DNA of 64,000 nucleotides from Streptantibioticus_C sp963761325 (GTDB lineage: Bacteria > Actinomycetota > Actinomycetes > Streptomycetales > Streptomycetaceae): positions 1,054,001 through 1,118,000 of the forward strand of contig CAVXGZ010000001.1 in NCBI GenBank assembly GCA_963761325.1. Direction: 5' to 3'. Positions 27,165 to 35,403 of the stretch are shown here, piece after piece. The number at the start of each line of letters is the position of its first letter. Within the stretch, counting starts at the first letter, position 1. The position numbers and the translations under genes are program-made. Under the pieces are notes generated by a model. It was not told where the DNA came from, ran no database searches, and saw only the letters and a program-made list of their open reading frames with translations.

Positions 27165-28397
27165 TTATCGCCTGCCCCAGCGGGTGACCACGGTCCGGGC
27201 GGCCGGCGACGCCAGCCACACCAGCACGGCCAGCGTGCCGAAGGAGGCGCCCAGCAGGCAGACCCCCGGCCACCCGCCGCTGTCGAAGGCGATCGGCGCC
27301 AGCAGCGAGCCGGTCGCACCGCCGACGAAGTAGATCGTCATGTACGCGGAGGTGATCCGGCTGCGCGCCTCGGAGCGCAACCGGTAGATCCGGCTCTGGT
27401 TGGTCACGTGCAGCCCCTGCACCGCCAGGTCCAGCAGCACGATGCCGGCCGCCAGTGCCACCAGCGACCGGGTGCCGAACGCCATCGGGATCCAGGACAC
27501 CGCCAGCAGCACCGCGGTCAGGGTGGTCATCGCCACCGCGCCGCCCCGGTCGGCGATCCGCCCGGCCACGTTCGCCGCCAGCGCCCCGGCCGCCCCCAGC
27601 AGCCCGAACAGCCCGATGGCGCCGGAGGAGTAGTGGTAGGGCGCCGCCGACAGCAGGAAGGTGAGCGCGGTCCACAGCACGGAGAAGACCGCGAACGCCA
27701 GCCCGCCCAGCACCGCCCGCAGCCGCAGCACCGGCTCCTCGCGCAGCAGCCGCGCGGTGGAGGCCAGCAGCGCCGGGTAGCGCAGCGCCGCGTGCGGCCG
27801 CACCGCCGGCAGCCGCCACCACAGCGCCGCCGCCAGCACCAGCATCACCCCGGCCGCCACCGCGTACACCGTGCGCCAGCCGCCCGCCTCGGCCAGGTAG
27901 CCGGCCGCCGTCCTGGCCAGCAGGATGCCGAGCAGCAGGCCGCTCATCACCGAGCCGACCACCCGGCCGCGCTGCGCGTCGGTGGCCAGGTCGGCCGCGT
28001 ACGGCACGAGCATCTGCGCGGTGGTGGCGCCGGCGCCGGCCGCGGCCGCCGCGCACAGCAGCACGGCGGCCGAAGGCGCCGCGGCCATCGCGGCCAGCGC
28101 GGCGGCGGTGAGCACCGCGGTGACGGGCAGCAGCCGCCGGCGGTCGAGCAGGTCGCCCAGCGGGAGCAGCAGCACCAGCGCGGCGGCATAGCCCAGTTGG
28201 CTGAAGGTGACGGTCAGCGCGGCGGTGCCGTGCGAGATGCCCAGCCCGGTGGAGATCGCGCCCAGCAGCGGCTGGCTGTAGTAGAGGTTCGCCACGCACA
28301 GCCCGGTCGCGGTGGCGAACAGCCACACCGTGCCGCGCCCGATGCCCGCGCCGGCCTCCTCGGTGCGGCGGTCCGTGCCCTGCTGCCTGGTGCGCAT
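27165..28397 (-). CDS. MFS transporter
   Basis: A 410-aa, 12-helix major facilitator. The first helix reads FATATGLCVANLYYSQPLLGAIS, the mark of a widespread group of bacterial exporters, and PLGDLLDRRRLLP is the motif-A loop. The start (ATG 28397) has GGAG 5 nt ahead. The TetR gene lies 84 bp upstream on the same strand, and an imperfect palindrome sits in that gap. The likely picture is a TetR-controlled efflux pump. The substrate is unknown. Confidence 0.88.
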   Translation of the reverse strand: MRTRQQGTDRRTEEAGAGIGRGTVWLFATATGLCVANLYYSQPLLGAISTGLGISHGTAALTVTFSQLGYAAALVLLLPLGDLLDRRRLLPVTAVLTAAALAAMAAAPSAAVLLCAAAAAGAGATTAQMLVPYAADLATDAQRGRVVGSVMSGLLLGILLARTAAGYLAEAGGWRTVYAVAAGVMLVLAAALWWRLPAVRPHAALRYPALLASTARLLREEPVLRLRAVLGGLAFAVFSVLWTALTFLLSAAPYHYSSGAIGLFGLLGAAGALAANVAGRIADRGGAVAMTTLTAVLLAVSWIPMAFGTRSLVALAAGIVLLDLAVQGLHVTNQSRIYRLRSEARSRITSAYMTIYFVGGATGSLLAPIAFDSGGWPGVCLLGASFGTLAVLVWLASPAARTVVTRWGRR

Positions 28398-28426
28398 GGT
28401 GCTCCCGAAGGGGTGGTGCGGTCTCC

Positions 28427-28447
28427 CCGTCACTATAAAGTGAACGG
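28427..28447. promoter_or_regulatory. Imperfect palindrome at the MFS promoter
   Basis: CCGTCACT-ATAA-AGTGAACGG: two inverted arms around ATAA, with one extra A on the right. On the minus strand it contains TATAGT, a good -10 for the MFS gene, so a TetR bound here would block transcription. Confidence 0.5.
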
Positions 28448-28480
28448 TGCGTACAGAAACGCACCGGGGCCGGGGAGCGG

Positions 28481-29101
28481 TCAGCCGGGCCGGCGGTCCG
28501 GACGTCGCAGGCCGCCCAGCAACTGCCCGACCAAGGTGGCCGCCAACTCCTCGTGCAGCGGTTCGTGGCCCATCAGCAGGCGGTGGTAGACGGGCGCGAA
28601 CAACTGGTCGGCGGCGGCGGCCACGTCGGTGGCCGGGTCGAGTTCGCCGCGCCGGACCGCGGCGCGCAGCAGGTCGGTCGCGGCCTGCCGGCGCGGGCGC
28701 AGCCACCGCTCGTCCAGCGCGGCCCGGATGTCGGGGTCGGCCTGGGCGGCGGCCACCAGGTCGCGCATCAGCGGACCGGCCGCCGAGTCGCGGAAGATCC
28801 GGGCCAGCGCGGCGATCTGCGCGGTGAGCGCCTCGGACAGCGAAGCGCCGCCCGGCACCTCGATGGAGGATCTCGTGACACTGAACAGGCTCTCCAGCAT
28901 CACGTGTGCCCGCGACGGCCACCACTTGTAGACGGTGGCCTTGCTGACCGCGGCGCGGGCGGCGATCGCCTCCATGGTCACCGCGTCGATGCCGCCGGCC
29001 ACCAGCAGGTCGGCCGCCGCGGACAGTACCGCCGCGCGGGCCCGTTCGCTGCGCGGCCGGCCGCGGGACGCCCGGGCCGCCGTGCTCGCCGTCGCTTCCA
29101 C
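28481..29101 (-). CDS. TetR-family regulator
   Basis: A 206-aa repressor. HTH: VLSAAADLLVAGGIDAVTMEAIAARAAVSKATVYKWWPSR, followed by a C-terminal domain of the TetR_C type that reads LMRDLVAAAQADPDIRAALDERW. GTG 29101 is preferred because GGAGAG lies 8 nt before it; an earlier start at 29176 would add an unconserved basic tail. It lies upstream of the MFS gene on the same strand and presumably controls it through the palindrome between them. Confidence 0.9.
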   Translation of the reverse strand: MEATASTAARASRGRPRSERARAAVLSAAADLLVAGGIDAVTMEAIAARAAVSKATVYKWWPSRAHVMLESLFSVTRSSIEVPGGASLSEALTAQIAALARIFRDSAAGPLMRDLVAAAQADPDIRAALDERWLRPRRQAATDLLRAAVRRGELDPATDVAAAADQLFAPVYHRLLMGHEPLHEELAATLVGQLLGGLRRPDRRPG

Positions 29102-29378
29102 CGCTGGCTCTCCGTTTCCGCGCCGGTTCGGCCGGGCCCCGGCGCCCTCGTCCCCTCGTGCCCGCCATGGTCGCACCGTTCGGCGAGGAGGCCCGGGCGC
29201 CCGGAGCCTTTACCCGGGCACCCCGGCACGGTAGACCTTGACAGGAAACAAGCTCCACCATGAATCAACGCTTCCAAACAGAGACCCAAAATGGTACCTG
29301 CCGGGCGAAATGTGCACATTGGACCGGCTAAGTCCGGCAAAGCAAGGCTCCGGTTCGATATCGCAACCGTAAGAAGTC

Positions 29379-29407
29379 TTGACAGCGGACCGCCATGTTG
29401 GTGACAT
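29379..29407 (+). promoter_or_regulatory. Candidate promoter of sugar ABC operon
   Basis: TTGACA, 17-bp spacer, TGACAT, about 50 nt before the binding-protein start. A second TTGACA lies at 29238. The -10 is weak, so confidence is limited. The 357-bp gap (29102-29458) holds no other gene. Confidence 0.35.
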
Positions 29408-29458
29408 CTGACGGGTCACGTTCGATTGTGTTCTTTTCGCACCCCGCGGGGAGGGGTC

Positions 29459-30814
29459 ATGGACGACCTTTTTTCGGCCACTGGCCGGACGCCGGTTTCC
29501 GGCATAGCGAACTCTGTCACAGGAGCGTCGGTGTCCCGGCGGTCTTTGCTCCGCGGCGCCGTGCTGGGGGCCGGGGCGGTCGCGGCCGGTCCGCTGCTGA
29601 CCGCGTGCGGCGGCAAGTCGGGCGGCTCCGGCAGCGGCGGCAAGACCGTCAGCTTCGGGTCCAACGCCGCCGTGCCGCAGCCCAAGGGTGCGTACGTCAC
29701 GCTCTTCGCGGCGGCCGGCAAGGCCACCGGCCTGACCGTCAAGCCCAACTGGGTGGACCACAACACCTTCCAGCAGAACATCTCCACGTATCTGCAGGGC
29801 AACCCGGACGACGTCTTCAACTGGTTCGCCGGCGAGCGCATGCAGTTCTTCGCCGGACAGGGCCTGGTCAGCAACGTCGACGAGGTGTGGACCAAGATCG
29901 GCGCCAACTACACCGCCGCCATGAAGGCGCAGAGCAAGGGCAAGGACGGGCACTACTACCTCGTGCCGTTCGACTACTACCCGTGGGCGGTCTTCTACAG
30001 CAAGAGCCTGTGGAAGTCCAAGGGCTACACCGTCCCCACCACCTGGGACGACTACATCGCGCTGGCCAAGAAGATGAAGAAGGACGGGCTCATCCCGATC
30101 GCCTTCACCGACAAGGACGGCTGGCCCGCGATGGGCACGTTCGACTACCTCAACATGCGCATGAACGGGTTCGACTTCCACATCAACCTGATGCGCAACG
30201 GCGACAAGTGGAACACCCCGCAGGTCAAGTCGGTCTTCGACCAGTGGAAGCAGCTCATCCCCTACTACTCGCCCGGCTTCCTCGGCCTCACCTGGCAGGA
30301 GGGCGCGCAGCAGCTGCTCGACAAGAAGGCCGGCATGACGGTCCTCGGCCTGGACCAGATCGGCACCATCTTCACCGGCGGCAACGCCGACGACCTGGGC
30401 TTCTTCCCGTTCCCCGAGATCGACCCGGCCAACGGCCAGGACGCGGTCGAGGCGCCGATCGACGGCATGATGGTCTCCAAGTCGCCCAAGAACCAGGCCG
30501 GCGCCTTCAAGCTGCTGGAGTACCTGGGCACCGCCAAGGCCCAGCAACTGTGGCTCGGCGACAACCCGGCCGACATCGCCACCGCCAACGGCGTGGACAC
30601 CGCCAAGTACACCCAGCCGCAGAACGACGCGGTCAAGCTGATCAACGGCGCGAAGAACCTCTCGCAGTTCATGGACCGCGACACGCGTCCCGACTTCGCG
30701 GACCCGGTGATGCTGCCGGCGATCCAGAAGTTCCTGAACAACCCCGGCGGCATCTCCGGGATCCTGTCCGACATCGACAAGCAGGCCAAGTCCATCTGGG
30801 CCAGCGGCGGCTGA
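29459..30814 (+). CDS. Sugar ABC transporter substrate-binding lipoprotein
   Basis: A 451-aa extracellular solute-binding protein (family 1), the receptor of the importer encoded next. A Tat-like signal (SRRSLLRGAVLGAGAV) runs into a lipobox, LTAC, so the mature protein should be tethered by lipid at Cys. The mature part shows the family pattern (PTTWDDYIALAKKMKKDGLIPIAF, FPFPEIDP). ATG 29459 has GAGGGG just upstream. The ligand is probably an oligosaccharide, but it cannot be named. No ATPase gene is present, so a shared MsiK-type ATPase is expected, as for most streptomycete sugar importers. Confidence 0.92.
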   Translation: MDDLFSATGRTPVSGIANSVTGASVSRRSLLRGAVLGAGAVAAGPLLTACGGKSGGSGSGGKTVSFGSNAAVPQPKGAYVTLFAAAGKATGLTVKPNWVDHNTFQQNISTYLQGNPDDVFNWFAGERMQFFAGQGLVSNVDEVWTKIGANYTAAMKAQSKGKDGHYYLVPFDYYPWAVFYSKSLWKSKGYTVPTTWDDYIALAKKMKKDGLIPIAFTDKDGWPAMGTFDYLNMRMNGFDFHINLMRNGDKWNTPQVKSVFDQWKQLIPYYSPGFLGLTWQEGAQQLLDKKAGMTVLGLDQIGTIFTGGNADDLGFFPFPEIDPANGQDAVEAPIDGMMVSKSPKNQAGAFKLLEYLGTAKAQQLWLGDNPADIATANGVDTAKYTQPQNDAVKLINGAKNLSQFMDRDTRPDFADPVMLPAIQKFLNNPGGISGILSDIDKQAKSIWASGG

Positions 30815-30903
30815 CCGGCGGCAGCGGAGCGCGGCGCACCCCGGGCGCCGCGCCCGCCCGCGCCGGACGCCGCCGACGCCGCGCCGGGAGCCCGCGGCGG
30901 TCG

Positions 30904-30944
30904 CCGAGAACCCCGAGAACCCCGAGAACCCCGAGAACGCCGAG
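30904..30944 (+). repeat. 9-bp tandem repeat in the operon gap
   Basis: CCGAGAACC repeated four and a half times (last full unit ends in G), in the 160-bp gap between binding protein and first permease. It lies 30 bp before the permease start and may affect mRNA processing or vary in copy number between strains. Confidence 0.8.
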
Positions 30945-30974
30945 CCGATCGAGACGTGAACACCTGAGGAAGGC

Positions 30975-31922
30975 ATGACTGTTGCGCAGGGCGCGGCCCG
31001 CACCGCGCCGCGAAGGCCGAAGAGGCGGCGGCTGAGGCAGCTCACCGGGCGGGACCGGGTGACGCTCAGCCTGATGGCCGGCATACCCACGCTGCTGACC
31101 GTGGCGTTCGTGTGGGTGCCGGCCCTCGCCTCGATCGTCCTGTCGTTCTCCAGCTGGTCCGGATACGGCGACTTCTCCACCATCCAGTGGATCGGCACCG
31201 AGAACTACAAGAACATCTTCACCATCTACCCCGAGTTCCAGCCGGCCATCGAGCACAACCTCGCCTGGCTGGCCGCCTTCTTCTGCCTGCCGGCGCCGTT
31301 CGGCCTCTTCCTCGCGGTGCAGCTGGACAAGCAGATCCGCTTCTCCCGGCTCTACCAGAGCATCCTGTTCATGCCGGTGGTGCTGTCGCTGGCGCTCATC
31401 GGCTTCATGACCGAGCTGATCTTCTCGCCCACCCAGGGACTGATCAACAACCTGACCGGGCACGCCACCGGCAGCCACGTCATCGACTGGCTCGGCAACC
31501 CGCACCTGAACATCTGGGCCGTCATGGTGATGGCCTGCTGGCGGCAGACCGGCTACGTGATGGTGCTCTTCCTGGCCGGCCTCAAGAGCGTCGACCCGTC
31601 GCAGAAGGAGGCCGCCGCGCTGGACGGCGCGAACGGCCGGCAGACCTTCCGGCACGTCGTGTGGCCCGCGCTGCGGCCGATCAACATCGTGGTGCTGGTC
31701 ATCACCGTCATCGAGTCGCTGCGCGCCTTCGACATCGTCTACGTCATCAACAAGGGCACCGACGGGCTGGAACTGCTGTCCGTCCTGGTGACCGACAACA
31801 TCATCGGCGAGGCGAGCCGGATCGGCTTCGGCTCCGCGCTGGCCACCATCCTGCTGGTCATCTCGCTGGTGTTCATCATCCCGTATCTGATCAGCATGTT
31901 CCGGAAGGACGCCGGCGAATGA
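30975..31922 (+). CDS. Sugar ABC transporter permease 1
   Basis: A 315-aa membrane subunit (MalF-type) with six predicted helices. The EAA loop that contacts the ATPase is complete: EAAALDGANGRQTFRHVVWPALRP. A basic cytosolic N-terminus (APRRPKRRRLRQL) precedes helix 1. The start has GAGGAAGG upstream. The last codons overlap the next permease by ATGA, giving coupled translation of the two halves of the pore. Confidence 0.93.
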   Translation: MTVAQGAARTAPRRPKRRRLRQLTGRDRVTLSLMAGIPTLLTVAFVWVPALASIVLSFSSWSGYGDFSTIQWIGTENYKNIFTIYPEFQPAIEHNLAWLAAFFCLPAPFGLFLAVQLDKQIRFSRLYQSILFMPVVLSLALIGFMTELIFSPTQGLINNLTGHATGSHVIDWLGNPHLNIWAVMVMACWRQTGYVMVLFLAGLKSVDPSQKEAAALDGANGRQTFRHVVWPALRPINIVVLVITVIESLRAFDIVYVINKGTDGLELLSVLVTDNIIGEASRIGFGSALATILLVISLVFIIPYLISMFRKDAGE

Positions 31923-32839
31923 CCGCGACGACGACTGAGCTTCCCGGGCACGCCGCCGCGGTGCCCGGAACCGGCCGCCGGCGCCCGGCCGACGCGGCCC
32001 GCATCGCCCTGCACGTCTTCCTCGCCGGCACCTGCCTGGTGTGGCTGGCGCCGCTGCTGTACGCGTTCTACACCGCGCTGCGCCCGTACGCCGACACCGC
32101 CAAGCGCGGCTACGTCTCGGTGGGCGGCTCCTACGGCACCGGCAACTTCAGCACCGCCTGGACCCAGGCCCAACTGCCGCACTACTTCTGGAACTCCATC
32201 GTCATCACGGCGCCGGCCCTGGTCTTCACCCTGCTGCTGTCCAGCATGGTCGCCTTCGTGGTCGCCCGGTTCACCTTCCGGATCAACATCGCGCTGCTGG
32301 TGCTGTTCACCGCCGGCAACCTGCTGCCCCAACAGGCCATCATCACGCCGCTGTTCAAGATGTACCAGCTGATCCCGCTGCCCGACTGGCTCGCGGCGTC
32401 CGGCAAGCTCGACGACTCCTTCCTCGGCCTGATCCTCATCCACGTCGCCTTCCAGACCGGGTTCTGCGCGTTCGTCATGTCGAACTACATGCGCACCATC
32501 CCCAAGGAACTCGGCGAGGCGGCCCTGGTGGACGGCGCGTCGGCCTGGCGGCAGTACTGGCAGGTCGTGCTGCCGCTGTGCCGCCCGGTGCTGGCCGCGC
32601 TGGCCACCTTGGAGTTCACCTGGATCTACAACGACTTCTTCTGGGCCACCGTGCTGATGCAGACCGGCAGCAACCGGCCCATCACCGCGGCCCTGAACAA
32701 CCTGACCGGTGAGTTCTTCGTCAACAACAACCTCATCTCGGCCGCCGCGCTGATCGTCGCGGTGCCCACGCTCGTCGTGTTCTTCGCTCTGCAGAAGCAG
32801 TTCGTCTCCGGGCTCACGCTCGGCGCGAACAAGGGCTGA
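31919..32839 (+). CDS. Sugar ABC transporter permease 2
   Basis: A 306-aa MalG-type permease pairing with the previous one. Six hydrophobic helices and the EAA motif EAALVDGASAWRQYWQVVLPLCRP are present, and the protein ends with LQKQFVSGLTLGANKG, the classic C-terminus of these carbohydrate permeases. ATG overlaps the upstream stop (ATGA). A catabolic enzyme gene would normally follow; only a short glycosidase-like tail is found downstream. Confidence 0.93.
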   Translation: MTATTTELPGHAAAVPGTGRRRPADAARIALHVFLAGTCLVWLAPLLYAFYTALRPYADTAKRGYVSVGGSYGTGNFSTAWTQAQLPHYFWNSIVITAPALVFTLLLSSMVAFVVARFTFRINIALLVLFTAGNLLPQQAIITPLFKMYQLIPLPDWLAASGKLDDSFLGLILIHVAFQTGFCAFVMSNYMRTIPKELGEAALVDGASAWRQYWQVVLPLCRPVLAALATLEFTWIYNDFFWATVLMQTGSNRPITAALNNLTGEFFVNNNLISAAALIVAVPTLVVFFALQKQFVSGLTLGANKG

Positions 32840-32889
32840 CCACCGCGGCCCCGGGCCGGCCGGCCCACCCCGCGGCACCGCGCGCCAGG

Positions 32890-33025
32890 CCGGCCCCGGG
32901 CTGGAGCAGTGGGAGCTTCGTGCGGCACGACCCGACCGCGGCCACCCAGGACGTCGGCCTGTTCGCCACCGCCCATGACGCCGGCGCCACCAGCGAGGTG
33001 GACTTCGGCGGATTCGGCACGAACT
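32890..33025 (+). pseudogene. Remnant of a secreted glycosidase C-terminus
   Basis: A short frame ending at TGA 33025 reads WSSGSFVRHDPTAATQDV, then GLFATAHDAGATSEVDFGGF. This resembles the last strand pair of concanavalin-like (DUF1349/GH43-associated) domains. There is no start, no upstream domain, and the frame is merely open into the permease gene. Placed after a sugar importer and before a strong terminator, it is best read as the tail of a lost glycoside hydrolase gene. A chance likeness cannot be excluded. Confidence 0.4.
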
Positions 33026-33047
33026 GAACCCGGCCGGTCCGCGAGAT

Positions 33048-33086
33048 CGCCGCCGCCCCGCCGGAACAACCGGCGGGGCGGCGGCG
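33048..33086. terminator. Strong hairpin terminator
   Basis: A 17-bp GC stem (33048-33064 with 33070-33086) with a 5-nt AACAA loop ends the sugar-import operon, 22 bp after the remnant's stop. Confidence 0.8.
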
Positions 33087-33202
33087 TTGACTCCTGTTCT
33101 TCATGGCCACTTCTGACCCATCCAGCCCACTGGCGGACGCGTGTCGAAGCGAGCATCATGGCCGTGCTCCAAGCTCCACCCGCACTGCCGGCTCATCTGA
33201 TA

Positions 33203-33222
33203 CAGCCCACTCGCGTGGGCTG
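33203..33222. terminator. Hairpin CAGCCCAC/GTGGGCTG
   Basis: An 8-bp perfect stem with TCGC loop, followed by TGATTTGT, 105 nt before the Cys-rich gene. It may be a second terminator or part of that gene's leader. Confidence 0.5.
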
Positions 33223-33327
33223 TGATTTGTCATGACCATGGCGGTCGTCGCGCTCAGGAAATGTCATGTTCGGGTCAAAACCCGGCGGTGCACCTGAAAC
33301 CCCCCGCGTTCGACGAAGGGAAAAGCA

Positions 33328-33750
33328 ATGGCTTGCGGATCGACCAGCCTGTGGGCAGGTGAGTGTTCCTGGTTCTGCTGCGGCAGTGCTTGGGGCTCCT
33401 GCGGCAGCGCCGGAACCGGCGCCTGCGGTACCTGCCAGTCCAGCAAGGACATGGCGGCCTGGCCCAACCTCTCGGCTGCCTGCTGGGACACCACCAACCC
33501 GGCCGCCTGTGGCGAGAACATGCCGAGACGCGGCTGCGGCTCGGTGGTGAACGTCAAGCACCAGTGCTCCGGCGCCACCGTCTGCGTCACCCTCGCCGAC
33601 TGCGGTCCGAACGTCCAGGACTGGTGCAGCGAGCAGACCTGCTGCAACGGCGAGTGCCGCACCCACCGGGTCATCGACCTCACCCCGGCCGCGTTCTCCA
33701 CGATCGGCAGCCTCAGCTCCGGCCTGCTGCCGGTCTACATCTACGAGTAA
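33328..33750 (+). CDS. Cysteine-rich double-psi-barrel-like protein, no signal peptide
   Basis: A 140-aa protein with 17 cysteines (positions 3, 13, 17, 18, 25, 33, 36, 52, 61, 70, 80, 86, 92, 100, 105, 106, 110), two CC pairs and a CxxC at 33-36. The last third (VTLADCGP, RVIDLTPAAFSTIG, LLPVYIYE) resembles the end of RlpA/barwin double-psi beta-barrels. Such a Cys load implies disulfides outside the cytoplasm, yet the ATG (GAAGGG upstream) opens directly into the Cys-rich part, and an in-frame stop at 33295 excludes a longer form. It precedes a Tat-signal protein by 13 nt and a MauE-like membrane protein, so co-export with that partner is an attractive inference. Confidence 0.85.
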   Translation: MACGSTSLWAGECSWFCCGSAWGSCGSAGTGACGTCQSSKDMAAWPNLSAACWDTTNPAACGENMPRRGCGSVVNVKHQCSGATVCVTLADCGPNVQDWCSEQTCCNGECRTHRVIDLTPAAFSTIGSLSSGLLPVYIYE

Positions 33751-33763
33751 AGGGAGGAGACCG

Positions 33764-34384
33764 ATGAACGCGCGCAACAGCCAGTCGGGCGGCTTCGACC
33801 GCCGCAAGTTCCTGACCACCGCGGCGATCGGCGGTGCCACCATCGTGGGCGCCTCCGCACTCGGCGGCCTCGACGCCGACGCCGCCTTCGCGGCCCCGAT
33901 GCCCTCCCTCGACCCGGCGATCGCCAAGTCCTCCTTCGCCGAGGGCCGCATCAACGCCATCAAGGGATCCGTGCTGGACGTGCACGGCTCCTACGGCGAG
34001 CACCACCTGATCCAGCTCACCAACGCCACCAGCATCTGGAAGCTCACCACCGTCACCGCCGACGCCATCGAGCCCGGCGACGGCCTGTACGCCCGTGGCG
34101 TGAAGATGCCCGACGGGACCATCGCCGCCGACGCGGTCTGGGTGAACATCGTCAACCTGTACGTCACGGTGCGCGGTATCGCCAAGGACCGCTTCCACTT
34201 CTCGCACGGCCACGCCGAGATGGTCGGCCGCATCGTGGAGAAGACCACCGCGGCCTCCTACGCGGGCGGTGCCCTCACGAACAACCTGTCGAAGGTGCGC
34301 ATCGGCCAGTCCGCGCAGGTGCTCGGCGCCTGGCGGCCCTCCGACAACAGCGTGGACATCGCCCGGATCAGCCTCGGGCACTGA
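33764..34384 (+). CDS. Tat-exported cell-wall/DUF5666-like protein
   Basis: A 206-aa protein with a clear twin-arginine signal (DRRKFLTTAAIGGATIVGAS, cut near AFAAP). The mature part is all-beta in appearance: SFAEGRINAIKGSVLDVHG, a repeat-like GDGLYARGVKMPDGTIAADAVWVNI and HAEMVGRIVEK, similar to small OB-like DUF5666 domains annotated as cell wall proteins. It has no cysteines, in contrast to its neighbour. Gaps of 13 and 15 nt to the flanking genes, each with a good ribosome site, mark a three-gene operon. Confidence 0.85.
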   Translation: MNARNSQSGGFDRRKFLTTAAIGGATIVGASALGGLDADAAFAAPMPSLDPAIAKSSFAEGRINAIKGSVLDVHGSYGEHHLIQLTNATSIWKLTTVTADAIEPGDGLYARGVKMPDGTIAADAVWVNIVNLYVTVRGIAKDRFHFSHGHAEMVGRIVEKTTAASYAGGALTNNLSKVRIGQSAQVLGAWRPSDNSVDIARISLGH

Positions 34385-34399
34385 GTCAAGGGGAAACCG

Positions 34400-35293
34400 A
34401 TGGTCTCGCTCGTTACGAACCTCGCACCCCTGGTGCTCGGCGTCCTGCTCGCCCTCACCGGCGTGAGCAAGGCGTTCGGACGCCAGGTCGCACGTCAGGC
34501 GGCCGGCACGGCGCTGGTCCGCATCCTCAACGACGGCCCGCGGGCCACGCTGGTCCTGCGGACGACCGGTGCCGCCGAACTCCTCGTCGCGGCCGGCCTG
34601 CTGGCCGCCCCGGCGACGGTGGTCCCCGGCATCGCGGCAACCGTGCTCGGAGTCGGTTTCGTCGGCTACCTCGGGTACGCCCGGGTGACGGCGCCGGAGT
34701 CCTCCTGCGGTTGCACCGCACGGGACAACGGTCCGATCAGCTGGCGGGCCTTCGCCCGTGCGGGCCTGGTCGTGGCGGGCGGCGCGGCGGCCGTCTGGGC
34801 GCGGACGGCCTGGTGGTCCCAGGCCGTCCGTCACCCGGTCACCTCGGCCGCGTTCGTGATCGTGGTCGCCGCCGTGCTGGTCACGGTCTCCAGCGACCTC
34901 GACCACCTGTGGCTGGTGCCGCTGCGCAAGGCCAAGCTGAAGGTCTTCGGCCACCCGCTGCTCGGCTACAACGACCAGGTGCCGGTGGCCGCCTCCGTCC
35001 AACTGCTCGAACGCTCGCTCGCCTGGCTCGCCGCCTCGCCGATCGTGCGCTCCGGGCTGGTCGACCACTGGGAGGCCGACGGCTGGCGTTTCCTGCAGTA
35101 CGCGGGCGTCCATGAGGCCGAACGCGGTGCCCGGCCGGTCACGGTGCTCTTCTCCGTCGACCCGCAGGCCACCGTCGACAGCACGCAGAACCCCGCGGTA
35201 CGCGTCACCCTCATCGACGACATGGACGGCGTGCCCGTCGAGGCCGACCTGATGAGCGCGTTCCCGCAGCGCACCAACCTCCCGCTGGTCTGA
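34400..35293 (+). CDS. MauE/DoxX-like redox-associated membrane protein
   Basis: A 297-aa protein. The N-terminal about 150 residues hold four membrane helices of the MauE type with a CGC motif (ESSCGCTARD), a likely redox-active pair. MauE supports disulfide formation in the Cys-rich small subunit of methylamine dehydrogenase. A further hydrophobic segment and a soluble C-terminal domain (about 185-297, HPLLGYNDQVPVAASVQLLE and onward) are added and not recognised. Third gene of the operon; helping to oxidise the 17-Cys protein is the natural inference. Confidence 0.8.
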   Translation: MVSLVTNLAPLVLGVLLALTGVSKAFGRQVARQAAGTALVRILNDGPRATLVLRTTGAAELLVAAGLLAAPATVVPGIAATVLGVGFVGYLGYARVTAPESSCGCTARDNGPISWRAFARAGLVVAGGAAAVWARTAWWSQAVRHPVTSAAFVIVVAAVLVTVSSDLDHLWLVPLRKAKLKVFGHPLLGYNDQVPVAASVQLLERSLAWLAASPIVRSGLVDHWEADGWRFLQYAGVHEAERGARPVTVLFSVDPQATVDSTQNPAVRVTLIDDMDGVPVEADLMSAFPQRTNLPLV

Positions 35294-35302
35294 CCGGCGC
35301 CC

Positions 35303-35332
35303 GCCCCCACGGCCGTTCGCGGCCCTGGGGGC
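35303..35332. terminator. Terminator hairpin after the Cys-rich operon
   Basis: A 12-bp stem with one mismatch (35303-35314 with 35321-35332) and a 6-nt loop, 10 bp after the MauE-like stop. Confidence 0.75.
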
Positions 35333-35403
35333 GCGGTCCGCCGCCGCCCGGCCGCGCCGCAAACGCGTTGCCACCGCGCCGCCCGGCGGGATATCGATGG
35401 GCC

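Noticed and set aside
33203..33222. CAGCCCAC/GTGGGCTG as a riboswitch leader for the Cys-rich gene
   Set aside because: A single short hairpin without any conserved aptamer pattern; a terminator is simpler.
33328..33750. Methylamine dehydrogenase light chain
   Set aside because: Only the Cys richness and the MauE-like neighbour agree; there is no heavy-chain gene, no Tat signal on this protein and no matching Cys pattern.
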